Part shown: one piece after another, positions 33,424 to 42,036 of the stretch
Layout: each line of letters begins with the position of its first letter
Numbering within the stretch: position 1 is the stretch's first letter
NCBI GenBank assembly: GCA_905203475.1
Contig: CAJKWD010000004.1
Span: 1 to 51,295 of the forward strand
Reading direction: 5' to 3'
Origin: an uncultured Acholeplasmataceae bacterium
GTDB taxonomy: Bacteria > Bacillota_I > Bacilli_A > RF39 > UBA660
Length of the DNA: 51,295 bases
Notes under the pieces: model-generated
Database searches by the model: none
The model's input: only the letters and a program-made list of their open reading frames with translations
What the model was told of the DNA's origin: nothing
Translations under genes and position numbers: made by a program

Positions 33424-34824
33424 CTTTAATATATCCATTGCCATTTTTGGATTAGCTTGTCCTTTTGTCTCTTTCATTACTTGTCCCATTAAGAATTTAA
33501 TAGCACGGTCTTTTCCTTCTTTATAATCTTTGACACTATCTGGGTTGTTTGCAACAATTTTCTTGACAATTTCTTCAATTGCCCCACTATCACTAATTTG
33601 TGCAATCCCTAACTTCTTAACAGCTTCTTCTACAGTTCCACCATTTTCCAAAAGTTCATTTAATAATTCTTTTCCCTGTTTTGATGAAAACTCTTTCTTG
33701 GCCATACGGCTCACAAACGTTTCTAGCTCTTCTCTAGAAAGTTTTAATTCTTCTACTGAGATTTTTTCTCGGTTCATATAAGATAGAATATCGCCAGTTA
33801 AATAATTGGCTAGTACAACCGCATCTGTATTTGGTCTTACTTTCTCGTAATATTCACAAATCATACGATTGGCAATAATTGTTTTCATCTGGTTGTCATT
33901 TAAACCAAGTTCACGATACTTCTCTCTTAATTCATCTGGCATCACTGGTAGAGAATTCTTTGCTTTTTCAATTTCCTCATCACTTAAATGAATCATTGGT
34001 AAATCAGGTTCAGGGAAATAACGATAGTCATTTCCTGTTTCTTTGGTACGCATTAAAATTGTCTTACCGGTTTTATCATCAAAACGTCTTGTCTCTTCAT
34101 GAAGAATTTCTCCTCCATTTTCTAAAATTTCACGTTGACGTTTCTCTTCATAATAAAGACTGACTCCAACATTGTGAATGGATCCAATATTTTTAATCTC
34201 ACACTTCGTACCAAAAGAATCTGTATTTGCTTCACGAAGAGAAATATTGGCATCACAACGCATACTTCCCTCTTCAATCTTCACATCACTAATTCCTAAA
34301 TAAAGAAGTGTCTCTCTTAATTTTTCTAAGTATAAAACAGCTTCTTCTGGTGTTTCAATCACTGGTTTTGATACAATCTCAACAAGTGGTACTCCAGCAC
34401 GGTTAAAGTTAAGAAGGGTTCCATGATCACTATGAATACTCTTACAAGTATCTTCTTCAATATGAATTCTTTCAATTCCTATTTGTTTCTTCTTTCCATC
34501 TACTTCAATCTCTAAATATCCATCATGACCAATTGGTGTCATACTCTGCGTAATTTGATATCCTTTTGGTAAATCAGGATAGAAGTAATTCTTACGGTCA
34601 AAGTGCATATCTTTACTAATCTCACAATGAAGTGCTAAAGCAGCTCTTAAAGCCATATCTACAACTGTACGATTTAGTTTTGGAAGAGTTCCTGGATAAC
34701 CTAAATCAATTAAAGTTACATTTGTATTTGGTTCATAACTAAACTCATTCTTGGCTGTTGAATACACCTTTGCTTTACTCTTTAACTCAACATGTACTTC
34801 AATTCCAATTGTCGGTACTAGCAT
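33406..34824 (-). CDS. gatB: Asp/Glu-tRNA amidotransferase subunit B
   Basis: Kinase and tRNA-binding subunit of GatCAB, which converts Glu-tRNA(Gln) (and Asp-tRNA(Asn)) to the amide form. The 472 residues have the cradle domain (IGIEVHVELKSKAKVYSTA at the start, LDLGYPGTLP-like LIDLGYPGTLP, YFYPDLPKGYQITQ, and GSMRCDANIS) and the C-terminal YqeY-like tail domain (from about 325, with GKEL and GQANPKMAMDIL). Overlaps gatA by 7 bp. Its presence implies indirect Gln-tRNA synthesis; no glnS is seen here. Confidence 0.96.
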   Translation of the reverse strand: MLVPTIGIEVHVELKSKAKVYSTAKNEFSYEPNTNVTLIDLGYPGTLPKLNRTVVDMALRAALALHCEISKDMHFDRKNYFYPDLPKGYQITQSMTPIGHDGYLEIEVDGKKKQIGIERIHIEEDTCKSIHSDHGTLLNFNRAGVPLVEIVSKPVIETPEEAVLYLEKLRETLLYLGISDVKIEEGSMRCDANISLREANTDSFGTKCEIKNIGSIHNVGVSLYYEEKRQREILENGGEILHEETRRFDDKTGKTILMRTKETGNDYRYFPEPDLPMIHLSDEEIEKAKNSLPVMPDELREKYRELGLNDNQMKTIIANRMICEYYEKVRPNTDAVVLANYLTGDILSYMNREKISVEELKLSREELETFVSRMAKKEFSSKQGKELLNELLENGGTVEEAVKKLGIAQISDSGAIEEIVKKIVANNPDSVKDYKEGKDRAIKFLMGQVMKETKGQANPKMAMDILKKELSK

Positions 34825-36281
34825 GTCTCTCCCTCCTTTTTCTCTGGATCTAGTGAAAGATGCAACTCTTTTTCCAAATAAGAAGCAAGGGTATAAATCT
34901 TACCTTCCTCAAAATAAGAAGCAATGATATGAAGACCAATTGGTAAATGATCTTTCGTAAAACCAATTGGTAAACTCATCGCTGGAAGTCCTGCCATATT
35001 GACTGGAATTGTTAAAATATCATCGTAGAAACTCTTTAAAGCATCATCACCCTTTTGTCCTAATGGATATGCGACATTGGTATTCGTTGGTCCAATAATT
35101 AAATCATATTTCTCAAATGCTTTTCTAAATCCAGCAGTTAACATTTCTCTTACTTTTAAAGCTTTGTGATAATATTGATTCGCATTTTCTCCACTTAACA
35201 TAAACGTTCCGATCATAATACGTCTCTTTACTTCTTCTCCAAATCCTTCACTTCTCGTCTTCTCATACATATCTTCTAAACTATCGTATTCTTTCGTCTT
35301 ATAACCGTATTTCACTCCATCATAACGCGCTAAATTACTACTTGCTTCTCCTAGTCCAATAATCTGATAAAGAGGAATCGCATACTCTAAATAAGGAAGT
35401 TCAATCTCATCAATCGTACATCCTTGCTTCATTAAGTGATGAACAACTTCCAATACCTTTTCACGTACTTGTTCATCTACTTTATCACTCATAAAATAAG
35501 TTGGAACAGCAATCTTTAAATCTTTGATATCTCGTCCTAAATAAGAAGTAAAATCATCTTCTAAATCTTTTGAAGTATAATCATTTTCATCTACACCAGA
35601 AATGGCATTCAATAAAAGTGCATTATCTTCTACAGTCTTTGTCATTGGTCCAATCTGGTCTAAACTAGACCCAAATGCAATTAAACCATAACGACTGACT
35701 CTACCATAAGTTGGCTTTAATCCGACAATTCCACAAAAACTAGAAGGTTGACGAATACTTCCTCCTGTATCACTACCAAGAGCAGATGTGACTAATCTGG
35801 CACTCACACTAGCAGCACTCCCACTACTACTTCCACCTGGCACTAACTTTTTATTCCATGGATTTAAAATATCTCCAAAATAACTCGTTTCTCCAGTTGA
35901 CCCCATAGCAAACTCATCCATATTCGTTTTACCAATGATAATCATGTGTTTCTCTTTTAATTTTGATACAACCGTCGCATCATACACTGGTACAAAATCT
36001 TCTAACATATGAGAAGCACAAGTCGTTCTTAAATCTTTCGTTACAATATTATCCTTTATTGCAATTGGAAGTCCAAATAGCACATTATCTACTTCCATCT
36101 TTTCTAATTCTTTTGCCTCTTTCAAAGCCTCTTCTTTATTTAAGGTAATAAAAGCATTCAAGTCACTCTCCTCGATACGAGTGAAAGCTTCTTCGACAAG
36201 CATGGTTGGTGTAATCTCTTTTTTCTTTAATAGTTCATTTAACTCTTTAAAACTTTTCTCTAAATAATTAGTTCTCTTCAT
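34818..36281 (-). CDS. gatA: Asp/Glu-tRNA amidotransferase subunit A
   Basis: Amidase subunit that frees ammonia from glutamine for GatB. The amidase signature is complete: catalytic Lys in GLPIAIKDNI (near 78), GGSSSGSAASVSA with cis-Ser and nucleophile Ser (GSDTGGSIRQP) near 150-180. The product is 487 residues from the ATG at 36281, which has GGTGAT at 5 nt; an in-frame TTG six bases upstream is less likely. Overlaps gatC by 14 bp and gatB by 7 bp. Confidence 0.96.
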   Translation of the reverse strand: MKRTNYLEKSFKELNELLKKKEITPTMLVEEAFTRIEESDLNAFITLNKEEALKEAKELEKMEVDNVLFGLPIAIKDNIVTKDLRTTCASHMLEDFVPVYDATVVSKLKEKHMIIIGKTNMDEFAMGSTGETSYFGDILNPWNKKLVPGGSSSGSAASVSARLVTSALGSDTGGSIRQPSSFCGIVGLKPTYGRVSRYGLIAFGSSLDQIGPMTKTVEDNALLLNAISGVDENDYTSKDLEDDFTSYLGRDIKDLKIAVPTYFMSDKVDEQVREKVLEVVHHLMKQGCTIDEIELPYLEYAIPLYQIIGLGEASSNLARYDGVKYGYKTKEYDSLEDMYEKTRSEGFGEEVKRRIMIGTFMLSGENANQYYHKALKVREMLTAGFRKAFEKYDLIIGPTNTNVAYPLGQKGDDALKSFYDDILTIPVNMAGLPAMSLPIGFTKDHLPIGLHIIASYFEEGKIYTLASYLEKELHLSLDPEKKEGETC

Positions 36282-36573
36282 CTGCAATCACCTTTGGCAC
36301 TTCTATATACTCATGGGTATCATCTACACCACATGCTTCTAATACTGTCTTTCTCTCTAACTCATCTTTTACTGTATCTTGAAAAAATAAATCATGATTT
36401 GTAGTCGGAGCAATTAACTCTTGATTGGTCGTTAATTCTACATTCTCAATCTTCTCAATTTCATCTAGTATTTGATTTAATGCGACTTCATATTTATCGA
36501 CTTCTTTTTCATCTAAACGAAGACGCGCTAATTTCGCAACATGTTTTACTTGATCTTTATATAGCGTTTTCAT
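36268..36573 (-). CDS. gatC: Asp/Glu-tRNA amidotransferase subunit C
   Basis: Small belt-like subunit holding GatA and GatB together. 101 residues with VKHVAKLARLRLDEKEVDKY and the ILDEIEKIENV helix typical of the family. AAGGAC precedes the start. First gene of gatCAB; a TATAAT (36604-36609) about 30 bp upstream is the likely -10 box, with no good -35. Confidence 0.92.
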   Translation of the reverse strand: MKTLYKDQVKHVAKLARLRLDEKEVDKYEVALNQILDEIEKIENVELTTNQELIAPTTNHDLFFQDTVKDELERKTVLEACGVDDTHEYIEVPKVIADEEN

Positions 36574-36603
36574 CCAATCGTCCTTTCTTTTTACAACATA
36601 GAT

Positions 36604-36609
36604 ATTATA
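36604..36609 (-). promoter_or_regulatory. -10 box of gatCAB
   Basis: TATAAT preceded by TGT; spacing to any -35 match is poor. Confidence 0.45.
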
Positions 36610-36643
36610 ACACGTTTTTTTCTTACTTTTCTATAAAACAAAG

Positions 36644-36663
36644 AAAAAAGTGCAACGCACTTT
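36644..36663 (-). terminator. terminator of the 338-residue protein gene
   Basis: AAAGTGC/GCACTTT (36647-36653, 36657-36663), 3-nt loop, T run; overlaps the stop codon. Confidence 0.85.
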
Positions 36664-37679
36664 TAATTTTTTGGAACCAATCGCCTTGTTTTCTGATCAA
36701 AATCAAAATCGAGATATACATCATAAGCATACTTATAACAAAAAGCAAATAAGTCTGCAAATCCTAATAAATCATTTACCATAATCTGATTATCCTCATT
36801 TATTTTAGACATAAATAATTGTATCTGTAATTGATATTGCCATTTTTCTTCCCAATTCAGTTCTAAATCTTCTTTCAAATACATTTGTGTATCTTTTACA
36901 ATATCCATTAATGGTTTGATATTTACATAATCTTCTTCCCTTTTTTCTTCATAATCTTGATAAGGAATAATCTTTACTTGAGAAAAAGAATCTGGAAATA
37001 ATTCTACTAAGTAAGTATTTAAATAAGGAATATCTTGAAATTGTTTATACACTTTATGGTCTTGATAAATATAACGATTCACATTTTTTAAAAAGATAGG
37101 ATAATGAAATGTCGTTTTATCTTCTCTTACTCCATAATATACATCGTACACTGAAACCATTTCTTTTTCACTCATAACTTCTTTTTTTATTAATGGAGGT
37201 TCGAGTTCTAATAAATCATGATAACCCTCTTCTTTACACTGTTCATTATAGCGTAAAACAAAACCATTACGTAATTGATGCTTCATGCATGCCATATGAA
37301 AACTTGTTATTTCATTCATTTTCTCTTCATTCGACAAATTATATTTCTCAATCAATTGATCAAAATTTTCAACAAAAGGAACAGGCTTATCCAATGTCAA
37401 ATTCGCATGTATTTGTTTTTCTGTAAATACTGCCGGTAGAAAAGATAAGTAATAGCAAAAGACATATTCTAATTGTCCTGATATTTGCCATAATTTTTCT
37501 AATTCTAAACCAACGATATTTAACTCTATAAATTTTTCTAAATCTGTCGAATCACAATATTCAAAGTAATTATGAGCACCAGTTGCAATATTACACAGTA
37601 ATTCAAATAATTCTACATCATCCATAATCTGAAACTTTCCATCGCTGAAATTTTCCATAACCCACATTCTTACATCCAT
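36663..37679 (-). CDS. uncharacterised 338-residue protein
   Basis: Not recognised. No signal peptide or membrane segment; acidic and rich in Tyr, Phe, Leu and Glu, predicted mainly helical, ending near DFDFDQKTRRLVPKN. Single-gene unit between gatC and topA with its own terminator; GGGGGA lies ahead of the ATG and a TATAAT about 30 bp upstream may be its -10 box. Composition and codon use look like the neighbours, so recent transfer is not suggested. Function cannot be inferred. Confidence 0.78.
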   Translation of the reverse strand: MDVRMWVMENFSDGKFQIMDDVELFELLCNIATGAHNYFEYCDSTDLEKFIELNIVGLELEKLWQISGQLEYVFCYYLSFLPAVFTEKQIHANLTLDKPVPFVENFDQLIEKYNLSNEEKMNEITSFHMACMKHQLRNGFVLRYNEQCKEEGYHDLLELEPPLIKKEVMSEKEMVSVYDVYYGVREDKTTFHYPIFLKNVNRYIYQDHKVYKQFQDIPYLNTYLVELFPDSFSQVKIIPYQDYEEKREEDYVNIKPLMDIVKDTQMYLKEDLELNWEEKWQYQLQIQLFMSKINEDNQIMVNDLLGFADLFAFCYKYAYDVYLDFDFDQKTRRLVPKN

Positions 37680-37728
37680 ACTTAAGTCCCCCTACTTCGA
37701 TTATATTATAAATTTTATTTTTTGAAAA

Positions 37729-37754
37729 CAAAAATAGTGGTTTTCCCACTATTT
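37729..37754 (-). terminator. terminator downstream of topA
   Basis: AAATAGTGG/CCACTATTT (37732-37740, 37746-37754) then a T run. It lies about 65 bp past the topA stop; nothing else is seen in between. Confidence 0.85.
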
Positions 37755-37819
37755 CCTAAATTAGATGACGATTTTCAACTTAAATACATATCTTTCCTGA
37801 TAATGAATGTTTCTATATA

Positions 37820-39853
37820 TTATTTTACATAGTCACAAGCACTACACTTAATCACTTTTTTCTTAGTTTCAACTAACATTTCACCACATTTTGGACATTT
37901 CTCTCCAATTGGTTTATCCCAGAATGCTGTTTTACATTTAGGATAATTGTTACAACCATAGAATAATTTTCCTTTGCGACTTTTCTTTTCAATAATCTTT
38001 CCATCACAATTTGGACAATTACAAATAACTACTTCTTCTTTCTTTTCTTGTTTAATATATTTACATGTTGGATAATTACTACAAGCAGTAAACTCTCCAT
38101 AGCGTCCTTTGCGGATAACTAAATCACTACCACATTGTGGACACTTCTCTCCCGTTTTTTCAGGTTCTTTTTTCGCAACGGTTTCAAAAGCTTCTTTTAA
38201 AGAAGGTTCAAATTCTTTATAAAATTTCTCTAAAGTTTGATACCAAACTTTTTTACCATCGGCAATTTTATCTAAATCTTCTTCCATTTTAGCAGTATAT
38301 TTTACGTTGATTAAATGAGAGAAACTCTGTTGTAATTTATCTGTTACTTCGATACCAATTTCTGTTGGAACAAATTTTTTATCTTGCATTAGAACATAAC
38401 CACGTGTTTTGATATTATCTAGAATTGTCGCATACGTACTAGGCCTTCCAATTCCTAATTCTTCCATTTCTTTAATTAATTTTGCTTCTGTATAACGTGG
38501 TTTTGGTTTTGTGAAGTGTTGTTCTTTTATAATATCTTTTGATTCAATCATTGGTTCTTTTTTCTTATCAAATTCAGGGAGCACAGTTTCTTTGGCATCT
38601 TCATAATCTTGATAAATATGTAAGTATCCATCAAAGACAATAGTCTGTCCTGTTGCTTTAAATTGATAATTTTCATTATCTAAAATTACCGTTGTATTTT
38701 CTGTTTTCGCATCTTTCATAAGAGATGCTAGAGCACGATAATAAATCATACGATATAGTTTATATTCATCATTCGTTAAATATTGTTTGACACTTTCAGG
38801 AGTACGATTTACACTGGTTGGACGAATTGCTTCGTGGGCATCTTGAACATTTTCTTTTTTTCTTGTATGTTTTACAGTACCAATATATTCTTCTCCATAA
38901 GTAGCTTTAATATAACCAAAAGCACTTTTTACAAATTCATCACTAAGGCGAATAGAATCTGTACGCATATAACTAATAAGACCCACTGTTTCACTGCCAA
39001 GGTCAATTCCTTCATATAACTTTTGAGCAATACTCATTGTCTTTTTAGCAGTAAATCCTAATTTATTAGAAGCATCTTGTTGTAATGTACTAGTAATAAA
39101 TGGTGGTTTTGATTTCTTATTCTTTTTCTTCTTTTCAATGCTTTCAATTTGAAATGTTGGTTTTAACACTTCTAAAATATGATCTGCTTCTTGTTCTGTT
39201 TTTACTTCAATTTCTTTATGATTATATTCAAATAAATCAGCATCAAAACCATCAAAAGAAGCAGTAATCGTCCAATATTCTTCTTTTTGAAAGTTCTCTA
39301 TTTCACGTTCACGATCAACGATTAGTTTTAATGCAACGCTTTGTACTCTACCAGCGGAAGAACCACTCGTTTTAGATTGAATAAATTTAGATAAACGAAA
39401 CCCTATAATACGATCTAATATTCTTCTTGTTTCCTGACTATTTACTAAATCTTGATCAATCTTACGAGGATGTTTTAAAGCTTCTATAACAGCTGGTTTT
39501 GTAATCTCATTAAAAACAATACGATCATATTGTTCCGGTTTTAATCCTAATACATCATATAAATGCCAACTAATGGCTTCTCCTTCACGATCAGGGTCGG
39601 TTGCCAGATATACAAATTTCGCATTCTTACAATCTTTTTTTAATTCGTCAATTACTTTTTTCTTTCCTTTAATTGTGACATAGTTTGGTTTAAAATGGTT
39701 TTCAATATCAACTCCTAATCCATATTTACCAGAAGTTGCAAGATCTCTTACATGTCCTTTACTAGAGACAACTTGATAATCATTCCCTAAATATTTTTCA
39801 ATTGTTTTCGATTTACTTGGAGATTCCACAATGACTAAGTTTTTTTTCTGCAT
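37820..39853 (-). CDS. topA: DNA topoisomerase I
   Basis: Type IA topoisomerase that relaxes negative supercoils. 677 residues: Toprim domain at the start (VIVESPSKSKTIEKYLG, then DPDREGEAISWH metal site near 110), active-site Tyr in SYMRTDSIRLS (near 295), and three C-terminal four-Cys zinc motifs (CPQCGSD, CPNCDG, CPKCGEM with partner Cys pairs) from about 570. GGTGG precedes the start. A 7-bp perfect inverted repeat fills the spacer of its promoter. Confidence 0.97.
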   Translation of the reverse strand: MQKKNLVIVESPSKSKTIEKYLGNDYQVVSSKGHVRDLATSGKYGLGVDIENHFKPNYVTIKGKKKVIDELKKDCKNAKFVYLATDPDREGEAISWHLYDVLGLKPEQYDRIVFNEITKPAVIEALKHPRKIDQDLVNSQETRRILDRIIGFRLSKFIQSKTSGSSAGRVQSVALKLIVDREREIENFQKEEYWTITASFDGFDADLFEYNHKEIEVKTEQEADHILEVLKPTFQIESIEKKKKNKKSKPPFITSTLQQDASNKLGFTAKKTMSIAQKLYEGIDLGSETVGLISYMRTDSIRLSDEFVKSAFGYIKATYGEEYIGTVKHTRKKENVQDAHEAIRPTSVNRTPESVKQYLTNDEYKLYRMIYYRALASLMKDAKTENTTVILDNENYQFKATGQTIVFDGYLHIYQDYEDAKETVLPEFDKKKEPMIESKDIIKEQHFTKPKPRYTEAKLIKEMEELGIGRPSTYATILDNIKTRGYVLMQDKKFVPTEIGIEVTDKLQQSFSHLINVKYTAKMEEDLDKIADGKKVWYQTLEKFYKEFEPSLKEAFETVAKKEPEKTGEKCPQCGSDLVIRKGRYGEFTACSNYPTCKYIKQEKKEEVVICNCPNCDGKIIEKKSRKGKLFYGCNNYPKCKTAFWDKPIGEKCPKCGEMLVETKKKVIKCSACDYVK

Positions 39854-39878
39854 ATTCTTCCACCTTTTCTAAGACTAA

Positions 39879-39907
39879 GTTATATCAAATACCTACGTAT
39901 TTGTCAA
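39879..39907 (-). promoter_or_regulatory. topA promoter
   Basis: TTGACA (39902-39907), 17 bp, TATAAC (39879-39884). Confidence 0.78.
39886..39903. promoter_or_regulatory. inverted repeat inside the topA promoter spacer (candidate operator)
   Basis: CAAATAC-CTAC-GTATTTG, perfect 7-bp arms with a 4-bp centre, lying between the -10 and -35 boxes. Placement fits a repressor site or a MerR-type activator site. Confidence 0.5.
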
Positions 39908-40002
39908 CTTCTCTACTATTTATATATCACCTCGATATAGAATATTCCTACCTCTTGTATGATTTTTTTATTTTTTGTTCATACTATAACGGAGGTGATG
40001 AT

Positions 40003-40161
40003 ATGTCTAAACAAAAAATTAGTTGTGATGTACATGATTGTCATTACTGTGATTTAAAGAATAATATGTGTCAAAAAGAAGAAATAAAAGTATGTCATTG
40101 TTCAGATGAACATGAAAAAGAAGCAACTATGTGTGATGCATACAAGAAAAGAAAAGCGTAA
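40003..40161 (+). CDS. small Cys-rich DUF1540 protein
   Basis: 52 residues with seven Cys (SCDVHDCHYC, then C.., CHC and C near the end), matching the DUF1540 pattern of short, probably zinc-binding proteins found in many Firmicutes; function unknown. GGAGGTGAT sits just ahead of the ATG at 40003, which rules out the longer open frame upstream. It diverges from topA and has its own terminator. Confidence 0.82.
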   Translation: MSKQKISCDVHDCHYCDLKNNMCQKEEIKVCHCSDEHEKEATMCDAYKKRKA

Positions 40162-40175
40162 TGATACGCTTTTTT
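40152..40175 (+). terminator. terminator of the DUF1540 gene
   Basis: AAAAGCGTA/TACGCTTTT (40152-40160, 40165-40173), loop ATGA, T run; the stop codon is in the stem. Confidence 0.85.
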
Positions 40176-40254
40176 ATGTTTATATATTTTATAAAATACA
40201 ATAAACAAATCAATGTGTCATGATAATGTTCTATCAAATTTCTATCTCACTTCA

Positions 40255-40563
40255 TTATTTTTCTCTATTTCTTGGATATCTTTCTCTATTGTATTTTCCA
40301 ATTAAAATTGAATTTACAATATTGAAATCATAATCTGGGCCAAAATATGGTACTTCATCAGTATCAATATAAAACAATTCTATATCAATATAACTTAACT
40401 CTGGCTCTTCTGATATCGCAAGCATTAATGTTTTTACTTCACTATCATTTAAATGACTAATATCAAATTTAATTTCAACTTTTTCTTCTAGTTCTAAAAC
40501 TGAACATTCATAAGTAACCACATCTTGTGTATGTGCGTTTTCAATATCAATATATGCTTTCAT
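40255..40563 (-). CDS. small acidic protein of unknown function
   Basis: 102 residues, not recognised. Strongly acidic first 85 residues (many Glu and Asp, SYIDIELFYIDTDE), ending in a basic tail (YNRERYPRNREK). Soluble, probably alpha/beta. GGGAG precedes the ATG. Last gene of the rnhB unit, 16 bp after the MBL hydrolase gene. No terminator is obvious after it; the spacer to DUF1540 is AT-rich with a 14-bp palindrome at 40185-40198. Confidence 0.65.
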   Translation of the reverse strand: MKAYIDIENAHTQDVVTYECSVLELEEKVEIKFDISHLNDSEVKTLMLAISEEPELSYIDIELFYIDTDEVPYFGPDYDFNIVNSILIGKYNRERYPRNREK

Positions 40564-40579
40564 TGTACTCCCTATATTT

Positions 40580-41104
40580 CTATTTAAAAAATGGATTATA
40601 TCTTTTTTCTTGTTCTAATGTTGTAGATGGTCCATGTCCTGGATATAGTATTATACTAGATGGATATGTTTTGATGTGTTCAATACTATGTTTCATATCT
40701 ATTTCACTACCACCTTCTAAATCCATACGACCAATACTATTTAGAAAGATAAAGTCTCCGACAAACATACAATTTTGTTCTTTAAAATAATAAGTTACAG
40801 AATCTTTAGAATGACCTGGAGTAAAAATCACTTCAAATGTAAAGGGCCCTATCTGGTACTGTTTTTCTTCTAGATTCGAGTATTCTAATACTTTCGCATT
40901 CGTATCTTTCTTTACTTGTTCTAAAGCGCCAATGTGATCAAAGTGACGATGGGTAATCATAATCGCATGGATGTGATAATTTTGATAGGCTTCTTGAATC
41001 TTTTCAAAATTATCTCCAGGGTCTATTACGATCGCATCCATTCCTGATATTAAGATATAACAATTCTCTTCTAAAGTACCAGTGACAACTGTTTTAATTT
41101 CCAT
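40580..41104 (-). CDS. MBL-fold metallohydrolase, glyoxalase II-like
   Basis: 174 residues of the small glyoxalase II-like group. The metal motif THRHFDHIG (about 51-59) is complete, with later ligand His in TPGHSKDS, Asp in FVGDFIF and the final His in LYPGHGPST. Zinc hydrolase of unknown substrate; family members often act on thioesters. Starts 1 bp after the 75-residue gene's stop, so translation is coupled. Confidence 0.88.
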   Translation of the reverse strand: MEIKTVVTGTLEENCYILISGMDAIVIDPGDNFEKIQEAYQNYHIHAIMITHRHFDHIGALEQVKKDTNAKVLEYSNLEEKQYQIGPFTFEVIFTPGHSKDSVTYYFKEQNCMFVGDFIFLNSIGRMDLEGGSEIDMKHSIEHIKTYPSSIILYPGHGPSTTLEQEKRYNPFFK

Positions 41105-41105
41105 A

Positions 41106-41333
41106 TTAAAATGGCTTATTCTTTCTATTCATTGGATTATTTCTTAACATGTTGATATCTCTTTGACGATTCTTTAATTCTTGTTCGATATAATTCACTG
41201 GTTTTGGTTCAGGTTTTGGTTGTTGATGAATTCTTTGCATTTGTCTTTCAAAATTACGTGTCGCATTTTCTTCACGAATTACTTTTGGATCTCTTCTACC
41301 AATATAATCTTTTTGCCATGGGTTTTGATTCAT
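41106..41333 (-). CDS. small basic protein of unknown function
   Basis: 75 residues, not recognised. Rich in Asn, Gln, Arg and Pro, with a likely disordered middle (QQPKPEPKPVN) between two helical, charged parts, and a basic C-terminus. AGGAGG precedes the ATG; the start overlaps rnhB by 4 bp. Small, basic and Gln/Asn-rich, so nucleic-acid binding is possible but unproven. Confidence 0.68.
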   Translation of the reverse strand: MNQNPWQKDYIGRRDPKVIREENATRNFERQMQRIHQQPKPEPKPVNYIEQELKNRQRDINMLRNNPMNRKNKPF

Positions 41334-41956
41334 ACTTTTTCCTCCTCTAATAACGCTTTTACGGGTCCATAAGTCTTACGATACCCATCAATTAATCCAT
41401 AGGTTCTAATGGCCTCTAAATGCTTTTTTGTAGGGTATCCTTTATGATTCTTAAATCCATACTCTGGATATTTCTTATCTAACTCTACCATCATACGATC
41501 ACGTGTTACTTTCGCAATCACACTAGCTGCAGCAATGGTAATACTTTTCGCATCTCCTTTAACAATTGGTAACACTGGAATATCTAATTCCATAGGCATC
41601 GCATCTGTTAATACATATTGTAGTGGTATTTTCTTCTCTACTTTATGAATTGCTTTTATCATCGCTTCTTTAGAAGCTTGATATATATTTATCTCATCAA
41701 TTCTCTCTGGAGAATCCATACCTATTTCTACTGCAATGGCATGTTCCATGATATAGTCATAGAATTGCTCTCTCTTTTTTTCTGATAATTTTTTAGAATC
41801 TGTCAATCCAGGTAAAGAAAAATCATGAGGAAGAACCACACATGCTGTTACAACAGGACCAATTAAAGGGCCTCTCCCTACTTCATCTACTCCACCTACA
41901 TATTCAATTCCATCCTTCCATAAATCATGTTCATAATGATATAAATCTGTTTCCAT
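41330..41956 (-). CDS. rnhB: ribonuclease HII
   Basis: Removes RNA primers and misincorporated ribonucleotides from DNA. 208 residues with GGVDEVGRGPLIGPVV (catalytic Asp-Glu near 24-25), LTDSKKLSEKKRE, the Asp in VLTDAMP, and the C-terminal KGYPTKKHLEA. GAGGTTATAGT precedes the ATG. First gene of a unit with the 75-residue gene, the MBL hydrolase and the acidic protein. Confidence 0.96.
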   Translation of the reverse strand: METDLYHYEHDLWKDGIEYVGGVDEVGRGPLIGPVVTACVVLPHDFSLPGLTDSKKLSEKKREQFYDYIMEHAIAVEIGMDSPERIDEINIYQASKEAMIKAIHKVEKKIPLQYVLTDAMPMELDIPVLPIVKGDAKSITIAAASVIAKVTRDRMMVELDKKYPEYGFKNHKGYPTKKHLEAIRTYGLIDGYRKTYGPVKALLEEEKV

Positions 41957-41973
41957 ACTATAACCTCAAATTT

Positions 41974-42002
41974 ATTATATCCAATTTCTAATAAAGTATC
42001 AA
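41974..42002 (-). promoter_or_regulatory. rnhB promoter
   Basis: TTGATA (41997-42002), 17 bp, TATAAT (41974-41979). Confidence 0.78.
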
Positions 42003-42006
42003 GCAA

Positions 42007-42036
42007 CAAAAAAAAGAATTATTTTTTTAATTCTTT
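42007..42036 (-). terminator. terminator of the 266-residue protein gene
   Basis: AAAGAATT/AATTCTTT (42013-42020, 42029-42036), followed by eight T; overlaps the stop. Confidence 0.75.

Noticed and set aside
40185..40198. 14-bp palindrome TATTTTATAAAATA as an operator
   Set aside because: It is pure A/T in an AT-rich spacer and follows a terminator, so chance is likely.
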